From Conoideocrella luteorostrata (taxonomy: Eukaryota > Ascomycota > Sordariomycetes > Hypocreales > Clavicipitaceae), in assembly GCA_032433595.1 (NCBI GenBank), contig JASWJB010000176.1:1-64000 (forward strand): 64,000 bases of DNA, given 5' to 3'. A program made the position numbers and the translations under genes. This document shows, in pieces, positions 12,401-22,631 of this stretch. The notes under the pieces were generated by a model that did no database searches, had not been told where the DNA came from, and saw only the letters and a program-made list of their open reading frames with translations. Within the stretch, counting starts at the first letter, position 1, and the number at the start of each line of letters is the position of its first letter.

Positions 12401-14143
12401 ATTGATGAGAGGCATCTCTTACGTCTGGGGCATGGGGAAGAAGACTTGGCCACCGATGGGAGTTTCGGCAAACATGGTCGGGTTGAGTCGTTCATCGACA
12501 ATAGACAGCTGTTGCTGCTAGAAGTCGGGAAGCTTGCTTCGGGCCTGGGAGCGCCTGGCGCCCACAACAACTCCGCCGAAACGGCTGGTTACTTCAACAA
12601 GGTATATGTGGAACCAGCCTGGAATCGGTTTCAGCACGTCGCTGCTTCGGCTGAAACGACTGCCGCTGACCTGGTGAAGGCTTTCCCATTCCACTATTAT
12701 TTTGCAGATGCACCTCAGCCACTATTCCCGGACGGTGATGATCGAGAGCAAACTTTGGAGATTGCTGACGGCTGCTACCGGCATATCAGTAAAATATTCT
12801 CAGAGCTGGCAGATATCGTGCCGTTTGAGATTCTTCGTCGTGACAAAGAGAAGGCCAACTATCTACTTACTAACGAGGCTAGGATCATCGCCATGACCAC
12901 GACCCATGCTGCCATTCGACGGGGGGAAATTGCCTCGCTAGGATTTCATTATGATAATGTAATCATGGAAGAGGCGGCCCAGATCACAGAGGTGGAAACT
13001 TTCCTTCCTCTTGCCATGCAAAAGCCAGTTGACAGCCAAATGCCTCTGAAGAGGGTTGTACTGTGTGGGGATCATTACCAGAACTCGCCCGTCATTCAAA
13101 GTTTAGCCTTCCGCCATTATGCTAATCTGGAACAATCACTCTTTTCTCGTCTGGTTCGACTTGGCGTCCCAAATATTATCCTTGACCAGCAAGGTCGTGC
13201 CCGACCATCAATTGCCAAACTCTACCAGTGGCGATATCCCAAGCTAGACAGCCTGCAGCATGTGCAAAATCAACCGGAGTTTGTGAGAGCGAACGCTGGT
13301 TTCAAGTTCGATTATCAATTCATCAATGTGCCTAATTACAAAGGTGGTGCAGAGTCGGAGCCGACGCCACACTTTATCCAAAATCTGGGCGAGGCAGAGT
13401 ATGCCGTGGCGATATACCAGTATATGCGCCTTCTCGGATATCCAGCGGACAAAATAAGTATTCTCACAACATACGCTGGACAGCGAGCTTTGGTCAAGGA
13501 TGTGCTTGCCCATCGGTGCGGCAAGAATACTATCTTTGGCATGCCAAAAGCCGTTGCGACAGTCGACAAATATCAGGGAGAGCAAAATGACTGTAAGTAC
13601 ATACCGCATATGCCCCTTTTTGGTGCCGTTGGATCAGGGGCCTATATGCTTACCAGATTGCCAGACATCATATTATCTCTTACCCGAACGTCTCGCGTTG
13701 GTTACTTGCGTGATGTTCGACGAATGACTGTTGCAGTTTCTCGTGCTCGGCTGGGGCTATACATTCTGGGTCGTCGCGAGGTATTCGAGGCGTGTCCCGA
13801 ACTTCGACCTGCATTTGACCTCCTGTTGGAGCGACCAGATAAGCTGATGCTTGTAACTGGGGAGATGTGGCCAACCGAGCGTTTGGACGTGGGAGACAAC
13901 TCGGCGGTTGAAGGAGAAGTGGCGATGGAAAGCGTTGAGCATTTGGGACAATATGTGTTCGAGATGACTAACACTAAGTTGAAAGAGTTGCAAGAGCAAG
14001 ATGGTGTAACTGCCATGGACGCCTCAGAGTCTATTCCCGAAGAAGCCGATGAGGACGAAGCACAAGCAACCTATTACGATGACGATGAACAAAGTGTAGA
14101 ACCAGACATCTTGGAAGTTCGAGAAGGAGAGAGCAAGGATTAA
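9498..14143 (+). CDS. Aquarius/Cwf11 intron-binding RNA helicase
   Basis: SF1 (Upf1-like) helicase of the spliceosome's intron-binding complex, which contacts the intron upstream of the branch site. Exons: 9498-9969, 10025-11285, 11335-13592, 13665-14143, 1489 aa, close to animal AQR and fission yeast Cwf11. The N-terminal about 800 residues are the helical ARM-like and beta-rich region (LTVSEVYDRHCAILGKLQRIA, FWRAMILYRCEAFYGIRKDIE-type signature near 11110-11190). Helicase motifs: Walker A GPPGTGKT near residue 886, motif II EEAAQ near 1122, GDHYQ (motif III) near 1155, LDQQGRARPS (IV), VDKYQGEQND (V) near 1324, and VAVSRARLGLYILGRR (VI). The C-terminal tail is Glu/Asp-rich. Intron 13593-13664 (72 nt) is stop-free and in frame; splicing it gives GEQND-YIILSLTRT, the conserved join. 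Divergent from THOC1. Confidence 0.95.
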
Positions 14144-14731
14144 AGAGAAAAAGAAGAAGTCGGCGCAATTGGAATTTTTGGCTGGTGTTGTAGCATCACG
14201 AATCACGGATACTTGTTCACTTGGCTACATATGGGGGTTCACTTTTACTATTACCACTCTCTGTCCAAGAATCATACTTCTCCCGCAAACTTGCAATGTG
14301 CTGCGGATGTCTCGGTGCCCTGATAGTCAATAGCAGTGACAATGTCGACTGTACCAGGATTTCCGTGCAAGCTGATGATGATGCGCTTACCCGCAGAAAA
14401 GGCTTCGGCTTCGGGAGATCTACATAACTAAGCCGCCTTTTTTTTGGGGGGGGGGGGGCAAAGGAAGGGCGGATCCTGGTGTGGAAACATGCAGGCAAGC
14501 AGGGTGCCGGCTGAGCAAGGATTATTGAAAGGGAAGCGAAGCTGGTGGCTGTGCTACATCCCAACCGTCCTGTTGGGATAATTCGTCACTGGGCGCTTGG
14601 CGTTTGACATTCGACATTGAGTCATGCCCGAGTGTCTGGTTGCGTCAAAAGCCATAACTAGTGGTCTGTTCAAAAGTGTACCACTGGGCTGAATACCAGT
14701 GCATCAGTCAGCCTGCATTATGACTGCCTGA

Positions 14732-14750
14732 ACGGAGTACTGTACTCCGT
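14732..14750. repeat. Perfect 19-nt TACTCCGTA-type inverted repeat
   Basis: ACGGAGTAC, a single T, then its exact complement GTACTCCGT. It is one of about 25 related motifs in the window, all in non-coding DNA. Confidence 0.85.
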
Positions 14751-16569
14751 CATGTGGGCAGCTACCAGGATGTCGGTCACCGATGCAGTGACAGCCTCAG
14801 CTGCGGTCACAGCCGCATCGCAACTGGCGCCGCTTCCAGACCTCTTGGACGCTGATTCGGCGTGCAGCACCTCTGAAGTCGCCCCACCAACCAACGGCGG
14901 CAGTAACTAAATCAGGTCTTATAAACAACTACGGAGTATGTACTCACACCACCACCCGGACTATCTCTGTAAATAAGCTATCGCTTGGTAGGTACTCCCC
15001 CAAGTGATACATATTATTGCAAGTGGTCATATTGAGTTAGACGAACCAGGAGCTATCTTGTTGTAGGCTATGGCTGGTGGTTAGACTGCACTGGGAGCGC
15101 GGCTGAAATCCGACCACCGAGCCTCAATGCTTGGCTGAGTCCCTGCTCGTATTGTTGGTGGTGGAAAGTGGCCCTCAAGCCTGATGAACTATTGACCCGT
15201 CGATGCCGCCTTGCAGAAGAGCGTGAGCATGAAACAAGTAAAGACGATGAAAGCGGACGATGCAACAAGTTATCGCTGGATGAAATCCCGTCCAGCCCTG
15301 CAACGGAGTTTGAGAGCAGGCATTGAACGTATCACTGTCGTGATGGTAATCTGTTCCAAAGAAACTAGAACAAAATACTATAGTAGCGACATTTATCGGC
15401 TTAATACAGAGTAGCAGTAAACAGCGATAATGATTCTAGCCGGGACACGTCCTTCTACGATCGACGAGCGTGTCACGACTAGTTACCCCCCGGACTTATT
15501 TAGAAAACCCTGGCAGGAAACCTTTGAAGGTGATATCTTTGCAGGACCATTCTTATCAGACACCGGACTAACTAGACTTGGGTCGCATTTGTCATGGATG
15601 CCACGTGAAGTATAAGCACTATGCGGAGCGGAATATTACCTGATCCGCTTGTATCAGAGCTCGTCCCTCCAGCCCGCGTACATTTGCTACGGTGCGCAGC
15701 AATTACTTGTTGGATGAGAAATAGATTCGTCCTAAAGGTTTATTCTGTGTCCAACGAAATTTCTCGCTCAATCCAACCTTGAATGCAGCAATTGCGGAAA
15801 GAGGCACGCACGAGTCTCGAACCTACTGCGCGGGACATTTGATGAAGGATAGCAGGGCCAAGTGGCGAGATAGGTTGCAGTGGCAGCCTCTCAAAGAATG
15901 AGTCGCTGTGCTATGGTTAGAATCGTCGGGTGCGTGGATGGATGAGTTGCACACGCATTTGTGGCCGTGGACACGCATTCAGCCCATTTATAGCTAGCTT
16001 CACGGAGCACAAGATTGCCAGCTAAGTACGGAGTACAACAAGGCCTGCAATTCCGGTACGCAACATCCGCATTTGGTAATCAGCATTATCTATCCCTTTG
16101 GCGGACCATAAGGCTGGGAAAGAGAGCGGCTAGCCAATAGCACAGGTTGAGAAAGCCTCTTACAATCTGCTGATAATCCATGATATTACGTGGACGCATG
16201 GCAGAGTCTTGGGCGGGCATGCAAGTGTGACCGTTACATTGGTTACACCGCACACTGCACGTAGCTGCCTGACCTGGGTTCGGTGGGCAAAACGCCTCAC
16301 ATACCTACTTTGAGCATTGCAATTACGATGACCTGGCTGCGCGAGTTGGTGGTGGCGCCTGTGATTTTGCGCTGGCAAATTGGGAGGCTGCTGATGCCAT
16401 TGGAGGAGACTTTGGACGAGACGAGCATCTTTTCATATTAGTTCATAGAATAGCTATAGAGTACTCGGTACATACTCGGTACTTTTAATTAACAGCCCTA
16501 CCGAGGCCGCGTGAATGCCATCCCATGTTCGTGTATGATTTCACTAGCAGAAAGGAAAGGAAACAATAT

Positions 16570-16583
16570 ACGGAGTACTCCGT
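16570..16583. repeat. Perfect 14-nt palindrome ACGGAGTACTCCGT
   Basis: Self-complementary member of the same motif family, in the gene-poor spacer upstream of the NLR-type pseudogene. Confidence 0.85.
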
Positions 16584-17041
16584 GCTTGAGAGAGTATCTC
16601 AGTGCGAGCACGGGACAGCTGATGGTGAGACTTGGGAAAGGGGAGCCAACTCAGCTGCTTGGACGACACTTCCTGGTAAGTGCCTGGGCACCTGCATATT
16701 TGCGCGAGTGACCGCACCCGCACACTTCTCATACGGAATAACTAGCTTATGTACTCCGTACACTCTTGAAGAGAATAGCGAAGAATAGAAGGGAAAAAAG
16801 TGGAGGATGAGGGTTGGGTTGAGCTTTGATCTCTTCTTCATCATGATTGGTTATGAGACACGGCTGTTGGCGAGTCCCTGGCAGTATTCCTGAATATCCG
16901 GGCCGTGAGAATCCCTTTCCCTTTCCTTTTCCTTTTCTTTTTCTTTTTGGGCTTGGAGCTACTACTGTGCAATTTCCCGGTGCTCTGGTGCAGCTTCTTG
17001 GAGACCTGCACGTAGAATTTAAATGTATCAACAGCGTGAAC

Positions 17042-18028
17042 CTAAGACTTAGAATTACAGGAGAGAACATCGCCAATCTTCTTTTCACCTTTGACCCGGT
17101 TTGGGGCTATCCGACAGAGCAGGTCTTTAGCATATGCAGCGGCCGCGACAGCTGCGTAGCCATGCCACTCCTTATTCTTGTGCGTGTCTGAGTAGTCGCG
17201 GATACCACGAATGACTAGACAGGGGAGGTGGTTCATCAGCCCAGCCGCTTCGATTTCCAAATACAGAATATCCTTCTCCGCTGCAAGCCTATCCCGCACT
17301 GAAGCACTCTTCATTAACTGGTCCGCCGAGGCGATTAGGCCATTGTAAATTGCCACATTATCCTCGTCTTTTGTCCGGTGATGCCGTGGAACTAAATTCG
17401 ACGGCTCTATTGCGCAGACTGTGGCGCAGCCCTGAACTTTGAACAGCCTGTCCGATTCTGGCGGCGTCTGCTTGCATTCCGGTCGTAGCCTTGGATTCTT
17501 CTCTAGATTGGAGTAGATGGCCGCTTCAGGCCGATGACCCTTTCTCTTGTAAGGCATACTGGCCTGGTTTCCCGTTGATGCAGTCTGCAGAGTCGTCGGT
17601 GGTTGATTTAAATATCGCGCGTGTTGAAACGCTTCATTCTGTATTGTTTTGCCAAAGACATACTGAAACACCCCACCCCTGCCGTTATGCGATGTGCCGA
17701 CTACAATCGTCGCCAAGACGAATGTCATGTCTTGAATTTGGCGCACCGCCGCCAATGCCGACCATAAGCCCAATCCTAATATTCGGAAAGCTGCGCAGCA
17801 TATTCATAGCTACGGTGGCCGCTGAAGACGTTCCATACTCACCATGTGGCAACTTAGCGACGACAACATCATGTTTGGCAATGCTGCTGATGTATAGTCG
17901 CTGGTATCGTTTGTTGACACATACTCTGGTGCGTTGTGCTCAGCATCGAGAAATTCTTGTGCCACAACATACTCAGCCACTATGGTGCAGAATCAGCCGA
18001 TGGCATATACTCTTTAGGGTTCGGGCAT
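17042..18028 (-). pseudogene. Broken nucleoside-phosphorylase (PNP_UDP) domain gene, NLR-type relic
   Basis: The readable segments match the phosphorylase-superfamily domain that forms the N-terminus of many fungal NACHT/ankyrin/TPR NLR-like proteins. Read on the minus strand from the ATG at 18028: an in-frame stop comes after four codons, then [20 protein letters not shown], then a frame change before the segment around [20 protein letters not shown] and [12 protein letters not shown] (about 17870-17730), then a second frame change after HDIRLGD. The remainder is open to 17042 and contains [29 protein letters not shown] and DYSDTHKNKEWHGYAA, the most conserved motifs of the family. It stops directly after the phosphorylase domain, so no NACHT or repeat domain follows. 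At least one stop and two frameshifts make it a pseudogene. Neighbouring DNA is gene-poor and repeat-bearing. Confidence 0.85.
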
Positions 18029-21000
18029 GTTGACACATGAGAGACGGCAGTAACTAGTTCGAGTACTGCAAGAAGCGGGGGCATAACCGTGGCAAGTGAC
18101 CAGTATGCTTTTGGCACACAAGAGCTTTGGAAAGCAAAGAGACGACTAACAGCTAGGCTCGATGGCAAGTAAAAGCAATGACTAGTTGTTGCTGTAAGGC
18201 CGCTGGCTCTTTGTTGAAGCGAACATCAAGGTAAGATATGACGGATGGTTTGGCAGGAGCTTGGCAGTAAGAGAGGAGAAACAGGAACTCCGTAACTACT
18301 CCGTACTCCGTACATATATATGCGTAATGTGGCTGCGCTGGTCTAGCTCTACGTGGCCGACAGCCGTTCTTCGCCCGAGCCAACCATTGCCATTGGCCGA
18401 GACCAGCATCCCAAACTTCTTGGAGTTGGCTTCTTTCATCATCTCAACCGAAGACGCACGTACCAACGGGTTCTTCTGGGCTGCAGCTACGATTCTACTG
18501 CTACCTCCTAAACTCAAGGCTATTTTCCTGACAGAAACCGCGCTCGTCATCTCGACGATTAGGGAGGAGATGACGAGACAGACAGAAGCCAAGCCCAAGT
18601 GGTGCAGCAAAATATGGAAGTTAACTCAGTACACAGATAAATCATCGTTGTGGAGGCCCGGCAATGGGTGTCGTTACGTGATCAGCTCGGGAGCTGGATC
18701 TCGGGCGAGGCAAAAATGACATGAGCACCAGAAACATTAATATTAATTCTGTTTCTCGATCCCATCCAAAGAATATACCGCATAATTCTTTCGTCAACTC
18801 TAAATCAGAATTACTTATTGCGCAAGAAATGAAGCCCAAGAATGGTTCTTAAACGATCGAGTTACGGCTGAGGGTCTTGCTTATAACAGCATCAGTGGCG
18901 ACCTAGTCGGCACCCAATTTAATCCAGCTAATATTTTGCCCGCGGTAATTAGCAAATACAGATTAATGCTATGCAAAAGAAAGTGAATGGCTCGCCAGAA
19001 CGATTTCTGATACTCTTCTAGAGCTCGCTTTGCTAGCGAGACGGGATCAGAGACATTCCCTGGATACCTTCAGCACAACGACGCCTTGCATAGCGGACAA
19101 TTCAGACACCAGGCTGAATTGATTGGCATCGAGCGCGAGGCTGTGGGTTGAAACAGCTTCTCTACCGAGCTCCACGAAGTAGAACCAAGTATAAAGATGG
19201 ACAATTAGCTTAATGTCTGGAAAAACTTCGCAAGCAGCCCAGCTAGTGCTGGGTACCAATTCCATGGGCATACCGGTACCCGCTGGGTTACCATTAATTC
19301 AAAACAAAGGGGTTAATGATGGATATCTTATGATCTCGAAGAGTCTATCTTCTGATAGAGGGCTGAATTGCGAAGTTGTAAATATCACCTTTGCACCACT
19401 TAAGTCTGTTTCTTATTAGCTCTGGATTTCGAAACGGGGTAGGGCACTAACCACCATGTACAAAACCTGCTTCATGGGAAGAGGCGATCGCCTATAGCAA
19501 CTGCTTAGTTACTTTGAGAACAACACCCAGCTTGAAGCGCTCGCCTGCAACATGGTAGTCAGCGACTACGCTGTCGATTGATGCCCCAAGGAGTTCTGTT
19601 ATAATGCATCGGTGAGATCTCCTAGGTCTTGTGGACAAAGGAATCAATTAAACGGATAATATAGTTAGAACAGCCATGCTCATGGATCGATTGGAGGCCT
19701 AAGAGCTCAAGGGATGGGATAGCTGTACGGAGTACTAGTTATTTTTAAACTTTAGAGCTACCCAAGCCCCAAGGCTTAGGAAATTAGTACTACTGTAAAT
19801 TGAGCCTTTGACCTAAACTTACAGAGTGTCTCTCGCAAGCCACACGTTGGAAAACCCACCCTATCTAAGTTTGTGAACAACTCTGTAGCGCTTCTCCCTG
19901 AATATGTCTCTTAGGTAAAGAGGATAGTATCAGCCCGGACGAAACAGCAAAACCCCTTTTTGGTTGTGCAGTAGGTTTGATGGGGGATTGGCAGCGAACC
20001 GGTCCATGGGGGGCTGAGGTCAAGAATCCGGGATAAATAATGTTGGCAATACGAAAAAGAGGCGACTGCCAGTTACGGTGCAATCCTCTGACATAAGTCA
20101 CTGCTACGTAATCTTACTGGGGAGTAGCATGTTACATTACAGTACTCCGTACATACTGCGTCTATACAATATTGACCCTCACCTTTTGGGAGTGGCAAGA
20201 AGGTGCGGGCTGTGCCGTGTTGTGGTGGCCATTGCTGGCTTGATGTAACTAATTCATTCCCCTTTGGTGTCTGTGCATCTGAGGGCAAAGATGCGCTAGA
20301 GTTGGGACAATCAAAAGAAAGTCAAGCTGTGCAATTACTCCATAATAAGCAAATACGTATGCATTCTATTCCCCACTGTGGTCCTGACGGCAAGGAGTAA
20401 AAAAAGTTCGATCCTGTGGACTGGAGATGCCATCAGTGAAATAGTAAGAAAGGAAACGCAAAACAAACGGCATTCGGAAGCTGAGACGCGAACCTGTCGC
20501 GTAACAACAGCATGGTCGTGGGTCATTCAGGAGGGCTGTCGAGGTCTGAGATCTGAGGTCTGAGGTCGCGCCATGTCTATTTTACAGTACGGAGTACCAA
20601 TACTCCGTACGTCCCCGTGTACAGAGTACTCCGTACTCCGTATGGACGAGTTCTGGTCTGTAGGAAATTTGGAAGTGGTTGCAGGACCCACTTGGTCGCG
20701 GGCCAACCAGGGCTGCAGGGCAAATAGGATGGAGCATGATGAAATCATTCTGCTTGTGCGGAGTACAGACTGAGTACGGAGTATGAAGTGAAAGCAACTG
20801 AATTGGTTGATAACATAGTTTATAGTGTCTGAAAGAAAGCAAAATAAATAAATAAATAAATAAATAAAATTACTATATGAAATGCTGGGGTTATGCAAAA
20901 AAGAAACCCTGCCGCCCTGCCCTCCCCCCTCTCCTCCAAAAAAAAAAAAAAAAAACAGAGACAGAAATGGTCTTGACATCTACTGCGTACCATGTACTCC

Positions 21001-21983
21001 GTACTGTACGGAGTATAGCACATCGACTATTGCTTGTGCAAATGCTTGCAGGCAAGCGATTTAAGCTGTGTGACTGGCAGCATGTTTATTTTTGCCATAT
21101 CTCGTTCTCCACGTCGGGGAGGGTGAATTAGCATTGCGGCTCGCACTTTTGAATTCAAGCCATGTTGGAACCTAAGCTGCTAGGAAGACAATAAACAGCT
21201 TTAAGACACTTTGAGGCTAATGATAAATTTCCCCATCCCGGTAATATGCAGTTTGCTTTCGTCGGGCATGAACATTGGGTCTTTCAAAGTCTTTCGCAGC
21301 CGGAAGTTATACAACAAAACCGTGAGGGGAGATTAGAGAAAAGAAAGGACCTAACTGATGTGCTTTGAGTTTGGATTTGAGTTCAGGTTTGCGCAAAAGG
21401 GGTCGCGACGAGGTTCAGAAATCTTGCATGTGTACACGCGGTTCAGAGATACAAGTCTTTGATTCCGTTAGTCTTTGAGTCTTCGGCCCAGCGTTGGTTT
21501 TTTTTTTGTTCGCCAACAGAATTGCCCAAGTGACTGCGCCCAAGTGACTGCATGCAGACTTAATGTCTGGTCTGCGACTGCGTAACATTCGCCTGCCTGC
21601 AGGTGTCTCCGGGGGGCATGCCAAGGCTGGGATTTGGAGTCATAATTTGGCGCGAGCTCTGAATACACCGTGTGCCGTACCAGGCAGACCAGTCAGTCAG
21701 AAGTTAGTGGGTGATGACATGCGCAGTGTGTGACTAAGACGGTGCGAATAGACAGAGAACACCGTTCATGGGGCTGCGCACTACGTACGGAGTAGTAGGC
21801 TAGTTTGCCACAAAGAGGCACCTAACAACTTACCTCTAATTGACTTTTTACGCCAAGCCCTTGCGAGAGAAGAAATCGACGGCTGGTCGGTGGTGGGTTA
21901 TGTGGTGTAGCTGGCATGGATTGGTGCTGGTGTCTCTGCCTCAGTGAGTGCCAGCAAGAACCAAGGCCCGTCACCTCGTTTCA
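18029..21983. other. Gene-poor spacer rich in TACTCCGTA-type motifs
   Basis: About 4 kb without a supported gene. It holds the densest motif collection in the window: 18287-18313, 19725-19735, 20142-20152, 20587-20642 (four copies), 20775-20783, 20993-21016 (inverted pair) and 21786-21794. There is also an (AATA)n tract at about 20844-20870 and an A16 run near 20938-20955. Small ORFs (for example 19213-19419) resemble nothing known. Confidence 0.6.
20587..20642. repeat. Cluster of TACTCCGTA/TACGGAGTA motifs
   Basis: Within 56 bp there is one GTACGGAGTAC, then TACTCCGTAC, then the tandem AGTACTCCGTACTCCGTA. The two orientations could pair into hairpins. Confidence 0.85.
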
Positions 21984-22631
21984 TGCGCTAGGGGGGAGGG
22001 GGGGGGGCGTGTCTGTCTCTCCCGGCTCTTTCCCTTTCCGCCCTGATCATATTAATCCTGTCGCCCAAAATTTTCTTGCAGAACTCCTCCTAAACCCTCA
22101 CCACTCCAAACGAAAACACCATCTGGTCTAGGTGGATTTTTTTCCCTCACCAGACCCTCCCCCCTCCTCCCCTTCGGAAGCATTGGATTCTTCTTCTGTG
22201 TCTGCAGTACCAGAAGATTAATTTCTCCTCTGCTCATTGTCCAGGACACCGTCAACGCCCACGGTCGTAGTCTCTGTCTCAGACGCCTACGGTCCTCGCC
22301 TTGGTCGGTCTTTTCCACTCCTTGACGTTTTTGTCTTCCTCTGGCCTGCTTGGGATTTCTTCTTCTCTAAGCCGCCATCGAGTGTCCGGTGCTTCTTTTA
22401 ATATTTGTCGCGTGTATTTTCTTCGCGAGCATACATTCTTTCTCCTTGGCAGCGCTTTGGTCTCGCTGTTCAAAACTCCGTGTTGTGAGAGCGTGCCCTT
22501 GAGAGACTAAAAAAAAAAAGTTTCTTCATCACCCGCCCTCCTAATATCGGAAACTCCTTATCGACGCTTCCGCATCGACAAATCGTTCCTCATCAGCAAC
22601 AACGCTTTGCGAGTTCGATCATCCTCCCCTT
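21984..22631 (+). promoter_or_regulatory. Promoter/5' leader of eIF4G, CT-rich and ATG-free
   Basis: About 645 bp upstream of the eIF4G start contain no ATG on the plus strand and are strongly pyrimidine-rich (long CTTTCC, TTCTTCTTC and CCCTCC runs). This fits a promoter with a long leader free of upstream start codons. The transcription start cannot be placed from sequence alone. Confidence 0.5.

Larger units (their letters stand above)
14144..17041. other. Gene-poor spacer with short palindromic repeats
   Basis: 2.9 kb without a supported gene; all reading frames are under 120 codons and unlike known proteins. It holds a T8-G13 homopolymer junction (about 14438-14458), a CT-rich tract (16917-16950), and several ACGGAGTAC/GTACTCCGT motifs (14732-14750, 14931-14938, 16027-16036, 16570-16583, 16751-16760). 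Confidence 0.6.

Noticed and set aside
15805..15840. TTCGAGA-type motif on the minus strand, like a tRNA T-loop
   Set aside because: The flanking 5-nt arms do not pair, and no acceptor or anticodon stem could be folded around it.
17491..18033. 180-codon plus-strand frame across the NLR-type relic
   Set aside because: It is the antisense shadow of the phosphorylase-domain pseudogene, whose motifs are clear on the minus strand.
18261..18719. 152-codon plus-strand frame next to the NLR-type relic
   Set aside because: It has no similarity to known families, contains TACTCCGTA motifs, and has an equally open frame on the other strand.
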